From the NCBI RefSeq assembly GCF_900105205.1, contig NZ_FNSQ01000005.1:992001-1056000 (forward strand): a stretch of DNA of 64,000 nucleotides, in the 5' to 3' direction. Shown piece after piece: positions 38,003-46,903 of the stretch. The notes under the pieces are model-generated. The model searched no databases and was not told the origin of the DNA. It worked only from the letters and a program-made list of their open reading frames with translations. Positions within the stretch are counted from its first letter, which is position 1; each line of letters opens with the position of its first letter. The DNA is from Microbacterium hydrocarbonoxydans. Its GTDB lineage: Bacteria; Actinomycetota; Actinomycetes; Actinomycetales; Microbacteriaceae. Both the position numbers and the translations under genes were made by a program.

Positions 38003-38117
38003 CGATCCTCCAAGTGACGGTTGCGCGAGTGCACTACAGAATCGCAGAAACGTCGATCGATCGACAGATCTCCTGAAGAAGATTCGCTGTCAGGGTGATT
38101 CCTGCATAATCGTTCAC

Positions 38118-38627
38118 ATGGAGACCTCATCCGAAGCCTCGCCGTCGAACACTCTTCGCGCTCCGGCGCTCGACCCGATCGACGCGCGGATCGTGCAGCT
38201 CCTGAGCAGCGACGGGCGCATGACGAACGCGGAACTCGCCGGCCACCTCGGCGTCGCACCCTCGACGGCCCACGCCCGGCTGCGGGCGCTGGTCGATCGC
38301 GGGGTCATCAGCGGCTTCCACGCGAGCGTCGACGAGCGGATGCTGGGCGCCGGGCTCCAGGCGATCATCGGCGTGAGCCTGCGACCCAGTGCGCGACGCG
38401 AGAGCATCGTCGAGTTCGCCGACCGCGTGCGGGCCCTGCCGCAGGTGATCCAGGTGTTCTTCCTCGGAGGGGACGACGACTTCCTGCTGCACATCGCGGT
38501 CGCCGATTCGTCGGAGATGCGCGAGTTCGTTCTCGAGCATCTGTCGGCGCAGAGCAGCGTCGCGTCGACCAGGACCAGCATCGTGTTCGACTACCACCGC
38601 AACTCGGTGGCGGCTTCCTTCCGCTGA
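38118..38627 (+). CDS. Lrp/AsnC-type regulator of ald
   Basis: A 169-residue Lrp/AsnC family protein. DPIDARIVQLLSSDGRMTNAELAGHLGVAPSTAHARLRAL forms the N-terminal winged HTH (about 17-65), and the remainder is the RAM ligand-binding domain with QVIQVFFLGGDDDFLLHIAV. Its divergent position from ald suggests it is the AldR-type alanine-responsive regulator. The shared 115-bp region contains CGATCGATCG-type palindromes and a CATAAT -10 at 38105-38110 upstream of this gene. ATG 38118 chosen over upstream in-frame codons that lie inside the ald promoter. Confidence 0.88.
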   Translation: METSSEASPSNTLRAPALDPIDARIVQLLSSDGRMTNAELAGHLGVAPSTAHARLRALVDRGVISGFHASVDERMLGAGLQAIIGVSLRPSARRESIVEFADRVRALPQVIQVFFLGGDDDFLLHIAVADSSEMREFVLEHLSAQSSVASTRTSIVFDYHRNSVAASFR

Positions 38628-38660
38628 GCCCCCTCGAACCGCGCCCCGCGAGCATATATA

Positions 38661-38690
38661 TTGCAGGCGCTCTCGCCGCCTCCCTAGGGT
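38661..38690 (+). promoter_or_regulatory. Promoter of the AraC-type gene
   Basis: TTGCAG (38661-38666) and TAGGGT (38685-38690) are 18 bp apart, followed by a ~50-nt leader with GGTGGGGG before ATG 38746. Confidence 0.5.
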
Positions 38691-38745
38691 GAGGGCGGGA
38701 ACGGAGCGGCCGACGCGTGAGCGGTCCGCATCCGGTGGGGGTGCG

Positions 38746-39849
38746 ATGAGCCGTGTGCTCGACGACGCGGAGATGGTTGCGTGGCTCGGCCGTCTCTCGG
38801 GCGGACTGTGGACGAGATTCGGCGACGACCCGGCCGGTGCGACCGTGCCCGCCTGGTTCGCAGCGGAGGTCCTGAGGCTCGAGGGACAGGTGGGGATGCT
38901 CCAGCTGTCGAACTTCGGAACGATGAAGGCGCACGATCCCGACGCGTTCGAGGCGGCCCTGCTCCGGCGTCCGATCGGCGCGACCATGCTCTACAGCACC
39001 CTCCAGACCGCCCACACCGTCACCTACGACGGCGGTGCCACCGAGGACGAGGACATCATCATCGTCGGCGTCGCGAATCAGGGCGGTGAGCGGCTGCACA
39101 CCGCGAGCGGGGTCCAGTTCCTCAGCGTCGGGCGGATGGGCTTCATGTCGAGCCTGGGCGCCTCGACCGTCGAGCATCTGGGCATCAGCGACACCACGGG
39201 CGTGGTCGTTCCCGTCTCCGCTGTCCCCGGCTATCGCGAGGTGCTCGCACAGGGAGCTGCGACCTTCCCCGATTCGCCGCTCACCAGGGCGGCCGGCGCA
39301 TCGTTCGGACGGATGCTGTTCGAATGGTCGAGGGACCCCGACCAGGGGGCCGGGGCCGTGGCCGGCACCGAGGCCTCGCTGATCGCCCTGGTTCGAGGGT
39401 TGTTCCGGCAGTTCCCCGCTGACGGCGAGACGGATCGCGCGAGCGAACTCCGCACGGAGGCCGCGAGGATCATCGAGCAGCGCCACCGCGAGCCGGCCTT
39501 CGGCATCGAGGAGCTCGCGTCCGACATGCACATGAGCAGGCGGCAGCTGTTCCGGCTCTTCGCGGGCACCGAGGAGACCGTCGCCGGTCGACTGTCGCGC
39601 CGACGCTTGGTGACCGCCCGCGAGGAGCTGCTGGCCGTACCGCTTCAGGACCTGGCCACGGTGGCCGCCCGGTCGGGCTTCGCGGATGCGGCAGCCCTGC
39701 GCGCGCAGTTCTCGCGTCATCTCGGACTCAGCCCCCGAGCGTTCCGGCATGCCGCCCGCTCGCGGCCGCCGCGGCTGGCGGAGGCGATGCTGCTCAGCGA
39801 CGAGCAGGCCGGTCCACCCGGCGGCACCCCCGTGCCGCGCTCTGGGTGA
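38746..39849 (+). CDS. AraC-family transcriptional regulator
   Basis: A 367-residue regulator. The C-terminal AraC/XylS double HTH spans roughly residues 245-345: FGIEELASDMHMSRRQLFRLF (first HTH) and LATVAARSGFADAAALRAQFSRHLGLSPRAFR (second, with the family signature). The N-terminal ~200 residues resemble the beta-rich sensor of NitR/RipA-like AraC proteins. The frame extends 57 nt further up, but ATG 38746 has the better binding site. The target genes are unknown; no adjacent gene is on the same strand within 5 kb except ramB. Confidence 0.85.
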   Translation: MSRVLDDAEMVAWLGRLSGGLWTRFGDDPAGATVPAWFAAEVLRLEGQVGMLQLSNFGTMKAHDPDAFEAALLRRPIGATMLYSTLQTAHTVTYDGGATEDEDIIIVGVANQGGERLHTASGVQFLSVGRMGFMSSLGASTVEHLGISDTTGVVVPVSAVPGYREVLAQGAATFPDSPLTRAAGASFGRMLFEWSRDPDQGAGAVAGTEASLIALVRGLFRQFPADGETDRASELRTEAARIIEQRHREPAFGIEELASDMHMSRRQLFRLFAGTEETVAGRLSRRRLVTAREELLAVPLQDLATVAARSGFADAAALRAQFSRHLGLSPRAFRHAARSRPPRLAEAMLLSDEQAGPPGGTPVPRSG

Positions 39850-40037
39850 CGCGTGACCGCGAATAGCGTGCCATCCTCGATGCTCAGCGCCGGAGTGCGC
39901 GCGGGTGGTGACAGAAGCCGCCGCGGTGCTTCCTGCCTGTCTCGAGGGTCTCTACTCTGAACCTGCCCGCACCCCCAGGCGGGTCACGACGGCAGGTGAT
40001 GATGGGTCCGCGGGCCTGGAGATGCCGACCCGTCAGG

Positions 40038-40071
40038 GCTTCCGGACTCGGCGCATCGCCGGTCCGGAAGC
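40038..40071. terminator. Terminator between the AraC gene and the kinase-like gene
   Basis: GCTTCCGGAC plus CGGCG pairs with CGCCG plus GTCCGGAAGC, 15 bp with a single bulged T and a 3-nt loop. It lies in a 249-bp gap between converging genes and can serve both strands. The rest of the gap shows no credible gene. Confidence 0.6.
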
Positions 40072-40098
40072 TCGGGTCCGGGTGAGGGAGCCGCGCGA

Positions 40099-40530
40099 TC
40101 AGGCGCCGAACGACGAGGGCAACGCGCAGTAGTCGGCGAAGCGACGGCTCGGGTTGTCGGGATCCGTGAGGTCGACGAGCGCGCTCGCGATCGAGTGGGG
40201 CGGCTCATCGCCGGCCAGCTGCCACACGATGAAGTTCCAGAGGCCACGGGCTGTCGGGGCCACGAGCATCGCGGGTCCAGAGACCACCAGGACCGTCGGC
40301 CCGTCGGCGGCGCGGAAGGGCGCGATGATGTCGGCTCGCAGCGCGGCCTCGTCATCGTCATCGATGTGCCTGCGCTCGACGTGCTGCTCCGCGGCGGTGA
40401 GAGCGGCCGTGAGATCATCGGCGGCGCGGCGCGAGCGCTCGGCATCCGCTCCGGAGACCGCGATCAGACGACGGCCTCGCGGGTACAGGTGCAGGAACTC
40501 GGAAGCCAGGTCGGACCAGACGGCGCTCAT
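40099..40530 (-). CDS. Degenerate uridine-kinase-like protein
   Basis: A 143-residue soluble protein. Residues 18-45 (RGRRLIAVSGADAERSRRAADDLTAAL) line up by eye with the P-loop region of uridine-kinase-like NTPases, but the Gly-Lys-Thr is missing: the loop reads GADAERSRR. A later VLVVSGPAMLVAPTARGLWNFIVWQL resembles the strand-helix in those kinases where the lid begins, yet the protein is shorter than usual. It is likely catalytically dead or binds a different ligand. ATG 40530 has a TAGCCT box 6 nt upstream, implying a leaderless mRNA. Confidence 0.55.
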   Translation of the reverse strand: MSAVWSDLASEFLHLYPRGRRLIAVSGADAERSRRAADDLTAALTAAEQHVERRHIDDDDEAALRADIIAPFRAADGPTVLVVSGPAMLVAPTARGLWNFIVWQLAGDEPPHSIASALVDLTDPDNPSRRFADYCALPSSFGA

Positions 40531-40536
40531 GATTCC

Positions 40537-40542
40537 AGGCTA
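40537..40542 (-). promoter_or_regulatory. -10 box of the kinase-like gene
   Basis: Minus-strand TAGCCT ends 6 nt before the ATG at 40530. Confidence 0.45.
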
Positions 40543-40556
40543 CGCCCGTACACGCC

Positions 40557-40596
40557 GTCGGGCCCCTCGGATGCCGATGCATCCGAGGGGCCCGAC
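40557..40596 (-). terminator. Terminator of aceB
   Basis: An 18-bp perfect stem (40557-40574 with 40579-40596) with a 4-nt CGAT loop begins 6 nt after the aceB stop. It is the longest perfect stem in the window, closing the glyoxylate-shunt transcript and lying just upstream of the next minus-strand gene. Confidence 0.85.
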
Positions 40597-40602
40597 CCGC
40601 GC

Positions 40603-42258
40603 TCAGGCCTCTTCGACGAGGAACCGGCTGTAGGCGCCGAGCGTCAGGAAGGCGGGGAACTCCTCCTGCAGCGCGACTTCGCGGAACACGGACGCCGCGT
40701 CGTCGAAGCGATCGCCGTCGTGTCGGTCGACCTCGCCGAGCACCTGGGTGATCAGGCCCTCCACGAACTCGGCGGTGATGGCGGTGCCGTCCTCGGTCGA
40801 GCGATCCTGGTGGATCCACTGCCAGACCTGAGAGCGGCTGATCTCGGCCGTGGCAGCGTCCTCCATCAGGTTGTCGATCGCGACGGCGCCGAGGCCCCGC
40901 AACCAGGCCTCCAGGTACCGGATCGCCACCGAGACGTTGTCTCGCACCCCCTGGGCGGTGATCGGTCGACCGATGTGCAGGTCGAGCAGCTGCGATGCGG
41001 TCACCAGGACCTCGGGGCGCGTGTGGTCGATCTGGTTCGGTCGCTCGCCGAGCACCGCGTCGAACTCCGCCTGTGCGGTCGGGATCAGGTCGGGATGCGC
41101 CACCCAGGTGCCGTCGAAGCCGTCGCCGGCCTCGCGCTTCTTGTCGGCCGTCACCTTCTCGATCGCCCTCGCCGTCACATCGGGGTCGCGTCGGTTCGGG
41201 ATGAAGGCGCTCATGCCGCCGATCGCGTAGGCGCCCCGCTTGTGGCAGGTCTGCACGAGCAGCTCGGTGTACGACCGCATGAACGGCACCGTCATCGTGA
41301 CCTCGCTGCGGTCGGGGAGCACGAAGCGTGCGCCGCGGCCGCGGTAGTTCTTGATGATCGAGAAGATGTAGTCCCAGCGTCCGGCGTTCAAGCCTGCACA
41401 GTGATCGCGCAGCTCGAAGAGGATCTCGTCCATCTCGAACGCGGCGGGCAGCGTCTCGATCAGCACGGTCGCGCGGATCGTGCCGTGCGGGATCCCGATG
41501 TACTCCTCGCTGAACGAGAACACGTCGTCCCAGAGCTTCGCCTCTTCGCTCGACTCGATCTTGGCGAGGTAGAAGTAGGGCCCGCGGCCGTTCGCGATGA
41601 GCTCCTGCGCATTGTGGAAGAAGTAGAGCCCGAAGTCGACCAGCGAACCGGATGCCGCGGTGCGGCGGCCAGCCCGATCGGTGAACTGCAGGTGCTTCTC
41701 CGGCAGGTGCCACCCGCGGGGGCGCATCACGATCGTCGGCGTGCGCTCGGCGGTGACGCGGTACTCCTTGCCCTCAGGAGAGGTGAAGGAGAGCTGACCG
41801 CGGATCGCGTCGCGCAGCGAGAGCTGGCCCTCGATGACGTTCTTCCAGGTGGGGCTCGTGGCGTCCTCCTGGTCGGCGAGCCACACGCGGGCGCCCGAGT
41901 TGAGAGCGTTGATCGTCATCTTCGGATCCGTCGGTCCGGTGATCTCGACGCGTCGGTCCTCGAGCCCAGGCCCTGCGCCGGCGACCCGCCACTCGGCATC
42001 CGCACGGATGTGCGCGGTGTCGTCGCGGAACCGCGGGTCGTGGCCGTTGCCGATCTCGAACCGACGGCGCATCCGGTCGGCGAGCCGATCGTGGCGGCGC
42101 GAGGCGAACCGGTGGTGCAGCTCGGTGAGGAAGGCGATGGCCTCGGGGGTCAGGATCTCGTCGTAGTGCGCGCGCAGCGGACCGGTGATGGTGATCGCGG
42201 GGCCCTGCTGCGTCGTCTGGATGGGAGTGGTGGTCGGAGGTGCGGTGGGAGTGGTCAT
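40603..42258 (-). CDS. aceB: Malate synthase A
   Basis: Condenses glyoxylate with acetyl-CoA to malate, the second step of the glyoxylate shunt. 551 residues, family length for isoform A. Visible blocks include DPRFRDDTAHIRADAEWRVA, GPTDPKMTINALNSGARVWLADQEDATSP, RPRGWHLPEKHLQF and the RATVLIETLPAAFEMDEILFELR-type catalytic core with the conserved Glu and Asp, plus KVTADKKREAGDGFDGTWVAHPDL. Only 22 nt separate it from aceA upstream on the same strand. Confidence 0.96.
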   Translation of the reverse strand: MTTPTAPPTTTPIQTTQQGPAITITGPLRAHYDEILTPEAIAFLTELHHRFASRRHDRLADRMRRRFEIGNGHDPRFRDDTAHIRADAEWRVAGAGPGLEDRRVEITGPTDPKMTINALNSGARVWLADQEDATSPTWKNVIEGQLSLRDAIRGQLSFTSPEGKEYRVTAERTPTIVMRPRGWHLPEKHLQFTDRAGRRTAASGSLVDFGLYFFHNAQELIANGRGPYFYLAKIESSEEAKLWDDVFSFSEEYIGIPHGTIRATVLIETLPAAFEMDEILFELRDHCAGLNAGRWDYIFSIIKNYRGRGARFVLPDRSEVTMTVPFMRSYTELLVQTCHKRGAYAIGGMSAFIPNRRDPDVTARAIEKVTADKKREAGDGFDGTWVAHPDLIPTAQAEFDAVLGERPNQIDHTRPEVLVTASQLLDLHIGRPITAQGVRDNVSVAIRYLEAWLRGLGAVAIDNLMEDAATAEISRSQVWQWIHQDRSTEDGTAITAEFVEGLITQVLGEVDRHDGDRFDDAASVFREVALQEEFPAFLTLGAYSRFLVEEA

Positions 42259-42280
42259 GATCTGAGTCCTTGGGATCGGC

Positions 42281-43606
42281 TTAGTGGAACTGCGCGGCTT
42301 CGGTGGAGCCGGCGAGGGCGAGGGTCGCGCTGTCGGGGTTGAGCGCGGTGGAGATGACGTCGAAGTAGCCGGTGCCCGCCTCGCGCTGGTGCTTGGTGGC
42401 GGTGTACCCGTTCGCCTCGGCGGCGAACTCGGCTTCCTGCAGCTCGACGTACGCGCTCATGGCACGTTCGGCGTAGCCGCGGGCGAGATCGAACATGGAG
42501 TGGTTGACGGCATGGAAGCCGGCGAGCGTGATGAACTGGAACTTGTAGCCCAGGTCTGCCAGCTCCTGCTGGAACGTCGCGATCTCGGCGTCCGACAGGT
42601 GGCGCTTCCAGTTGAAGCTCGGCGAGCAGTTATAGGCGAGCAACTTGCCCGGGAACTCCGCGTGGATCGCCGCGGCGAAATCACGCGCCAGCTCGATGTC
42701 GGGCTCGCCCGTCTCGACCCACAGCAGATCGGCGTACGGGGCGAATGCGAGGCCTCGGCTGATGACCGACTCGATGCCGGGGCGGATGCGGTAGAAGCCC
42801 TCGGGCGTGCGCTCGCCGGTCGTGAACCGCTGGTCGCGCTCGTCGACGTCGCTGGTGAGCAGGTCGGCGGCCAGAGCATCCGTCCTTGCGATGATCACCG
42901 TCGGGACGCCGGCCACGTCGGCCGCGAGACGTGCGGCGTTCAGCGTGCGGATGTGCTGCTGCGTCGGCACCAGGACCTTGCCGCCGAGGTGGCCGCACTT
43001 CTTCTCGCTGGCGAGCTGGTCCTCCCAGTGGATCGCGGCCGCTCCGGCCTGGATCAGGGACTGGGCGAGCTCGTACGCATTGAGCGGTCCGCCGAAGCCG
43101 GCCTCGGCGTCGGCGACGATCGGGGCCAGCCAGTCCTGGGTGACCTCGCCCTCGGCGTGCTCGAGCTGGTCCTGACGGATCAGTGCGTTGTTGATGCGGC
43201 GCACGACCGCCGGCACCGAGTTCGCGGGGTACAGCGACTGGTCGGGGTAGGTCTGGCCGGCGAGGTTTCCGTCGGCGGCGACCTGCCATCCCGACAGGTA
43301 GATGGCCTTGAGACCCGCCCGCACCTGCTGCACGGCCTGACCGCCGGTGTAGGCGCCGAGTGCCCGGACGTAGTCCTCGGTGTGCAGGAGGTTCCACAGG
43401 TTCTCGGCCCCGCGGTGAGCGAGCGTCGCGTCCTCGCGGACGGAGCCCCGGATGCGGATGACGTCCTCTGCCGTGTAGGTGCGCTCGACGCCGTCCCAGC
43501 GGGGATCCGTCTCCCAGATCTCCCGGAGCTCGGCGGCCGTCTGAACCTGGTCGCCGGCACGCAGGCCGGCGGGGCGTGGGGTCTGGTTCTGAGCGGTGTT
43601 CGTCAT
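42281..43606 (-). CDS. aceA: Isocitrate lyase
   Basis: Cleaves isocitrate to glyoxylate and succinate. 441 residues from the ATG at 43606, which has GGAGGAGA 5 nt upstream; the frame stays open further but crosses ramB. The active-site signature KKCGH (in [14 protein letters not shown]) is intact, as are WEDQ and [19 protein letters not shown] near the C-terminus. The enzyme is needed for growth on acetate and fatty acids. It precedes aceB and is divergent from ramB, so RamB control is likely. Confidence 0.97.
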   Translation of the reverse strand: MTNTAQNQTPRPAGLRAGDQVQTAAELREIWETDPRWDGVERTYTAEDVIRIRGSVREDATLAHRGAENLWNLLHTEDYVRALGAYTGGQAVQQVRAGLKAIYLSGWQVAADGNLAGQTYPDQSLYPANSVPAVVRRINNALIRQDQLEHAEGEVTQDWLAPIVADAEAGFGGPLNAYELAQSLIQAGAAAIHWEDQLASEKKCGHLGGKVLVPTQQHIRTLNAARLAADVAGVPTVIIARTDALAADLLTSDVDERDQRFTTGERTPEGFYRIRPGIESVISRGLAFAPYADLLWVETGEPDIELARDFAAAIHAEFPGKLLAYNCSPSFNWKRHLSDAEIATFQQELADLGYKFQFITLAGFHAVNHSMFDLARGYAERAMSAYVELQEAEFAAEANGYTATKHQREAGTGYFDVISTALNPDSATLALAGSTEAAQFH

Positions 43607-43714
43607 GGTGTCTCCTCCGTTGGATGCCCGGACCGTGAAGCCGGGTGGCGTGTTCCCACTGTGCGTGAAGTTCCGCGCCATCGACGACCGATCCTGGGGT
43701 GAAGATCGCGTGAA

Positions 43715-43735
43715 ATTCTGTTTCTGTGACAGAAT
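43715..43735. promoter_or_regulatory. Inverted repeat in the ramB-aceA region
   Basis: ATTCTGT (43715-43721) and ACAGAAT (43729-43735) form 7-bp arms around a 7-bp spacer, 6 bp before the ramB ATG. It is well placed for autorepression of ramB and lies about 110 bp from aceA. It does not resemble the corynebacterial RamB consensus known to me. Confidence 0.4.
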
Positions 43736-43741
43736 CGGCCC

Positions 43742-45193
43742 ATGAGCACCCCTGCCGTCGAAGAAGACGCCGACGCCCTCACCATCGGCCGCCGCATCCG
43801 CCAGCTGCGCACCGCGCGCGGGATGACCCTCGACGACCTCGCCGCCGCCGTCGATCGGGCACCCAGTCAGCTGTCGATGATCGAGACGGGCAAGCGCGAG
43901 CCGAAGCTGACGCAGCTGCAGGCGATCGCCCGCGCTCTCGGCGTCACGATCGACGCGCTGCTCGAGGGCGAGCCGCTCGATGAGCGCAGCGCGATCGAGA
44001 TCGCCCTCGAACGGGCCATGAAGGGGCAGACGTTCCAGGCGCTCGGCATCGAGCCGTTCCGGATCGCGAAGAGCATGCCGACGGATGCCCTCAAGGCGCT
44101 GCTCGCTCTGCACGGCGAGATCGATCGGCTCAAGGACGAGCGCGCGGCGACGCCGGAGGAGGCGCGGAGGGCCAACGTCGAACTGCGCCATCTGATGCGC
44201 CGTCAGGACAATCACTTCGCCGACCTCGAGGCCAAGGCGGCGGAGATCCTCGCCGCCGTCGGGCACCCCGGCGGGCCCCTCACGCAGCGGACGGCGTCGG
44301 AGATCGCGGCGCACCTCGGCTTCACCCTGCACTACGCGCCCGATCTGCCGCAGACCACCCGCAGCGTCGCGGATCTCGCGAACGGCCGTCTGTACCTGTC
44401 GAGCAGCGTGCCGGCGAAGGGCGACGCCAGGACCGCTGTGCTGCAGGCGCTGTCGAGTCGGATCCTCGGTCACGCCGAGCCGCGCAGCTACGCCGAGTTC
44501 CTCCGCCAGCGCGTCGAGACGAACTACCTCACCGGCGCGCTGCTGATCCCCGAGGCCCATGTCGTCCCCGCGCTGAAGGACGCGAAGGCACGCAAGGCCA
44601 TTTCGATCGAGGATCTGCGCGACGCCTACTCGGTGTCGTACGAGACCGCGGCCCACCGGTTCACCAACCTCGCGACGCGCCACCTCGACATCCCGGTGCA
44701 CTTCCTCAAGGTGCACGAGTCCGGCACCATCACCAAGGCGTACGAGAACGACGACGTGAACTTCCCCACCGACCGGCTGGGATCCATCGAGGGCCAGATG
44801 TGCTGCCGTCGCTGGACGAGCAGGGTCGTGTTCGACGAGGACGACCGGTTCAACCCGTACTACCAGTACACCGACACGGGCAACGGCACCTACTGGTGCA
44901 CGGCGCGGGTCGAGGCGTCGAGCGAGGGGCTGCACTCGGTCAGTGTGGGCGTGCGCTTCGACGACACCCGCTGGTTCGTCGGTCGTGACACCCCGCACCG
45001 CGGCGTCTCGAAGCACTCGGTCGAGGTGTGCTGCCGACGGGCGCCGGCCGAGCTCGAAGGGCGCTGGCGCGAGAAGTCCTGGCCGAACGTGAAGACGCCC
45101 AGGACGCTGCTCGCCACACTGCCGACCGGGGCGTTCCCCGGGGTGGACACCACCGACGTGTACGAGTTCCTGGACGCGCACGCGCCGCGCTGA
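43742..45193 (+). CDS. ramB: RamB/ScfR-type regulator of acetate metabolism
   Basis: A 483-residue regulator: XRE-type HTH (about 16-70, [40 protein letters not shown]), then an IrrE/ImmA-like middle domain and a C-terminal ScfR/DUF2083 domain with conserved Cys ([26 protein letters not shown]). The IrrE-like part lacks HExxH, so it is not a peptidase. In Corynebacterium RamB represses aceA, aceB and related genes; here it is divergent from aceA, supporting the name. Confidence 0.88.
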   Translation: MSTPAVEEDADALTIGRRIRQLRTARGMTLDDLAAAVDRAPSQLSMIETGKREPKLTQLQAIARALGVTIDALLEGEPLDERSAIEIALERAMKGQTFQALGIEPFRIAKSMPTDALKALLALHGEIDRLKDERAATPEEARRANVELRHLMRRQDNHFADLEAKAAEILAAVGHPGGPLTQRTASEIAAHLGFTLHYAPDLPQTTRSVADLANGRLYLSSSVPAKGDARTAVLQALSSRILGHAEPRSYAEFLRQRVETNYLTGALLIPEAHVVPALKDAKARKAISIEDLRDAYSVSYETAAHRFTNLATRHLDIPVHFLKVHESGTITKAYENDDVNFPTDRLGSIEGQMCCRRWTSRVVFDEDDRFNPYYQYTDTGNGTYWCTARVEASSEGLHSVSVGVRFDDTRWFVGRDTPHRGVSKHSVEVCCRRAPAELEGRWREKSWPNVKTPRTLLATLPTGAFPGVDTTDVYEFLDAHAPR

Positions 45194-45213
45194 GACGCGT
45201 CGGGCGGCATCGA

Positions 45214-45258
45214 CCCCGCATCAGCGGGGGTTGATCCAACATCGAACGGGTGTTAGGT
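45214..45258 (+). promoter_or_regulatory. ramB terminator and promoter of the secreted protein gene
   Basis: CCCCGC (45214-45219) pairs with GCGGGG (45224-45229), a short stem after ramB. TTGATC (45231-45236) and TTAGGT (45253-45258), 16 bp apart, follow directly and could start the next mRNA about 48 nt before its ATG. Confidence 0.4.
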
Positions 45259-45312
45259 TTTCGCGTGTCGGAGCGCTGCGATCGGCAGCGCCGTTCTCGA
45301 TGAGGAGACACG

Positions 45313-46866
45313 ATGAAGCGATGGATGAGCACGCTGGCGGCGATCGGACTCGTCGTCTCAGCAGTGGGGCTCGCCGGGCCCGCAGCGGCCGGCGGGGGAC
45401 GACCGGGCACGGCCGAGCTGAACCGCTGGGCAGCGGACACCTGGCGATCCTTGGACGCGATGACCGACGAGCAGACCGGACTGCCGTCGGACAACATCAC
45501 CGGTGATCTGCAGACGCCTGGCGCCTACACCTCGCCGACGAACATCGGCGGATACCTGTGGTCGACCGTCACTGCTCGCGATCTCGGGATCATCAGCGAC
45601 GACGAGGCGAGTTCTCGTCTGTCGACCACCCTCGACACTCTCGCGAACCTCGAGCGGAACGAGGCGAGCGGCATGTTCTACAACTGGTACTCGCCGACGA
45701 CGGGGGAGAAGCTCACCACCTGGCCGGACTCCGGCGATCCGGTGCATCCGTTCCTCAGCACGGTCGACAACGGCTGGCTCGCCGCAGCGCTGCGCATCGT
45801 CCGCGAGGCGGAACCGGAGCTCGCGTCAGAGGCCGACGCCCTGTACGACTCGATGGACTTCGCGGCGTTCTTCGACCCCGAGGGTGCGGCAGGTCTTCCG
45901 GCCGGCACGAATCGCGGCGGATTCTGGGATGCGGCACCGCCGGACTGCAGTGTCGAGGCTCCGATGTACAACGGATCGGGGGAGACCGCGTACTACACCT
46001 GCCACCACTACGACACGACCGTCAGCGAGAGCCGGATCGCGACCTACCTCGGCATCGCGAACGGGCAGATCCCGGCCACGGCCCTGTACGGCACGCACCG
46101 CACCATGCCTCCTGGCTGCGACTGGGCCTGGCAGGAGCAGCTGCCGCAGGGCGAGGTCCGCACCTACGACGGCGTCGAGGTCTGGGAGGGCACGTACTCG
46201 TACGACGGGATGTCGTTCGTGCCGAGCTGGGGTGGGAGCATGTTCGAGTCGCTGATGCCCGACCTCCTCGTGCCGGAGACCAAGTGGGGTCCGCGGTCGT
46301 GGAAGCTGAACCACCCGATCACGGTCGCCGTGCAGAAGCAGCACGGACTCGAGGAGGCCGGTTATGGCTACTGGGGATTCTCGCCCGCGAGCGACCCGTT
46401 CGGCGGGTACGCCGAGTACGGGGTGGACGTCGCCGGCATGCGGTCGGACGGCTACACCTCGGATGCCGAGAAGACGGATGTCGACATCGATCGCCCCGGG
46501 TGCGCGACCGGTACGAATCCCGCGCCGGAGTTCGGCGACGGGGTGGTGACGCCGCACGCGGCATTCCTGGCCCTGCCCTACGACCGCAAAGGTGCGCTGA
46601 AGAACCTGGAGGGCATCGAGGACGAGCTGGGCGCGTACGGCCCCGGCGGATTCTACGACGCCGTCGCGGTGCACAGCGGCACGATCGCCGACCGCTACCT
46701 CTCGCTCGATCAGTCGATGATCATGGCGGCGATCGGCAACGAACTCACGAAAGATACACTCAAGGCCTACTTCGTGGACCGCGAGATGGAGCAGCGCCTG
46801 CGGCCGGCGATGACGCAGCAGGTATTCGGCTCGTCGTGGGGAGCCGGAGGCGGCCACAAGGGCTGA
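45313..46866 (+). CDS. Secreted glucoamylase-like (GH144-type) protein
   Basis: A 517-residue exported protein. The signal peptide (MKRWMSTLAAIGLVVSAVGLAGPAAA) ends near residue 26. The mature part has NRWAADTWRSLDAMTD, TSPTNIGGYLWSTVTARDLG, FYNWYSPTTGE and STVDNGWLAAALRIVRE, and ends DRYLSLDQSMIMAAIGNELT, the pattern of the glucoamylase-like (PF10091/GH144) (alpha/alpha)6 barrel family. Several GH144 members are beta-1,2-glucanases. The central GGSMFESLMPDLLVPE segment is also conserved. Enzyme activity on a glucan is inferred from family only. Confidence 0.72.
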   Translation: MKRWMSTLAAIGLVVSAVGLAGPAAAGGGRPGTAELNRWAADTWRSLDAMTDEQTGLPSDNITGDLQTPGAYTSPTNIGGYLWSTVTARDLGIISDDEASSRLSTTLDTLANLERNEASGMFYNWYSPTTGEKLTTWPDSGDPVHPFLSTVDNGWLAAALRIVREAEPELASEADALYDSMDFAAFFDPEGAAGLPAGTNRGGFWDAAPPDCSVEAPMYNGSGETAYYTCHHYDTTVSESRIATYLGIANGQIPATALYGTHRTMPPGCDWAWQEQLPQGEVRTYDGVEVWEGTYSYDGMSFVPSWGGSMFESLMPDLLVPETKWGPRSWKLNHPITVAVQKQHGLEEAGYGYWGFSPASDPFGGYAEYGVDVAGMRSDGYTSDAEKTDVDIDRPGCATGTNPAPEFGDGVVTPHAAFLALPYDRKGALKNLEGIEDELGAYGPGGFYDAVAVHSGTIADRYLSLDQSMIMAAIGNELTKDTLKAYFVDREMEQRLRPAMTQQVFGSSWGAGGGHKG

Positions 46867-46903
46867 CGCTCCGCATCGCCCGCGTCACGGGAGGGAGTGG
46901 ACG

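Noticed and set aside
39905-40132. 75-codon frame after the AraC gene
   Set aside because: Spans the terminator stem and has no binding site or recognisable sequence.
42281-45181. Isocitrate lyase frame extended to 966 codons
   Set aside because: The extension is antisense to ramB; the ATG at 43606 with GGAGGAGA gives the canonical length.
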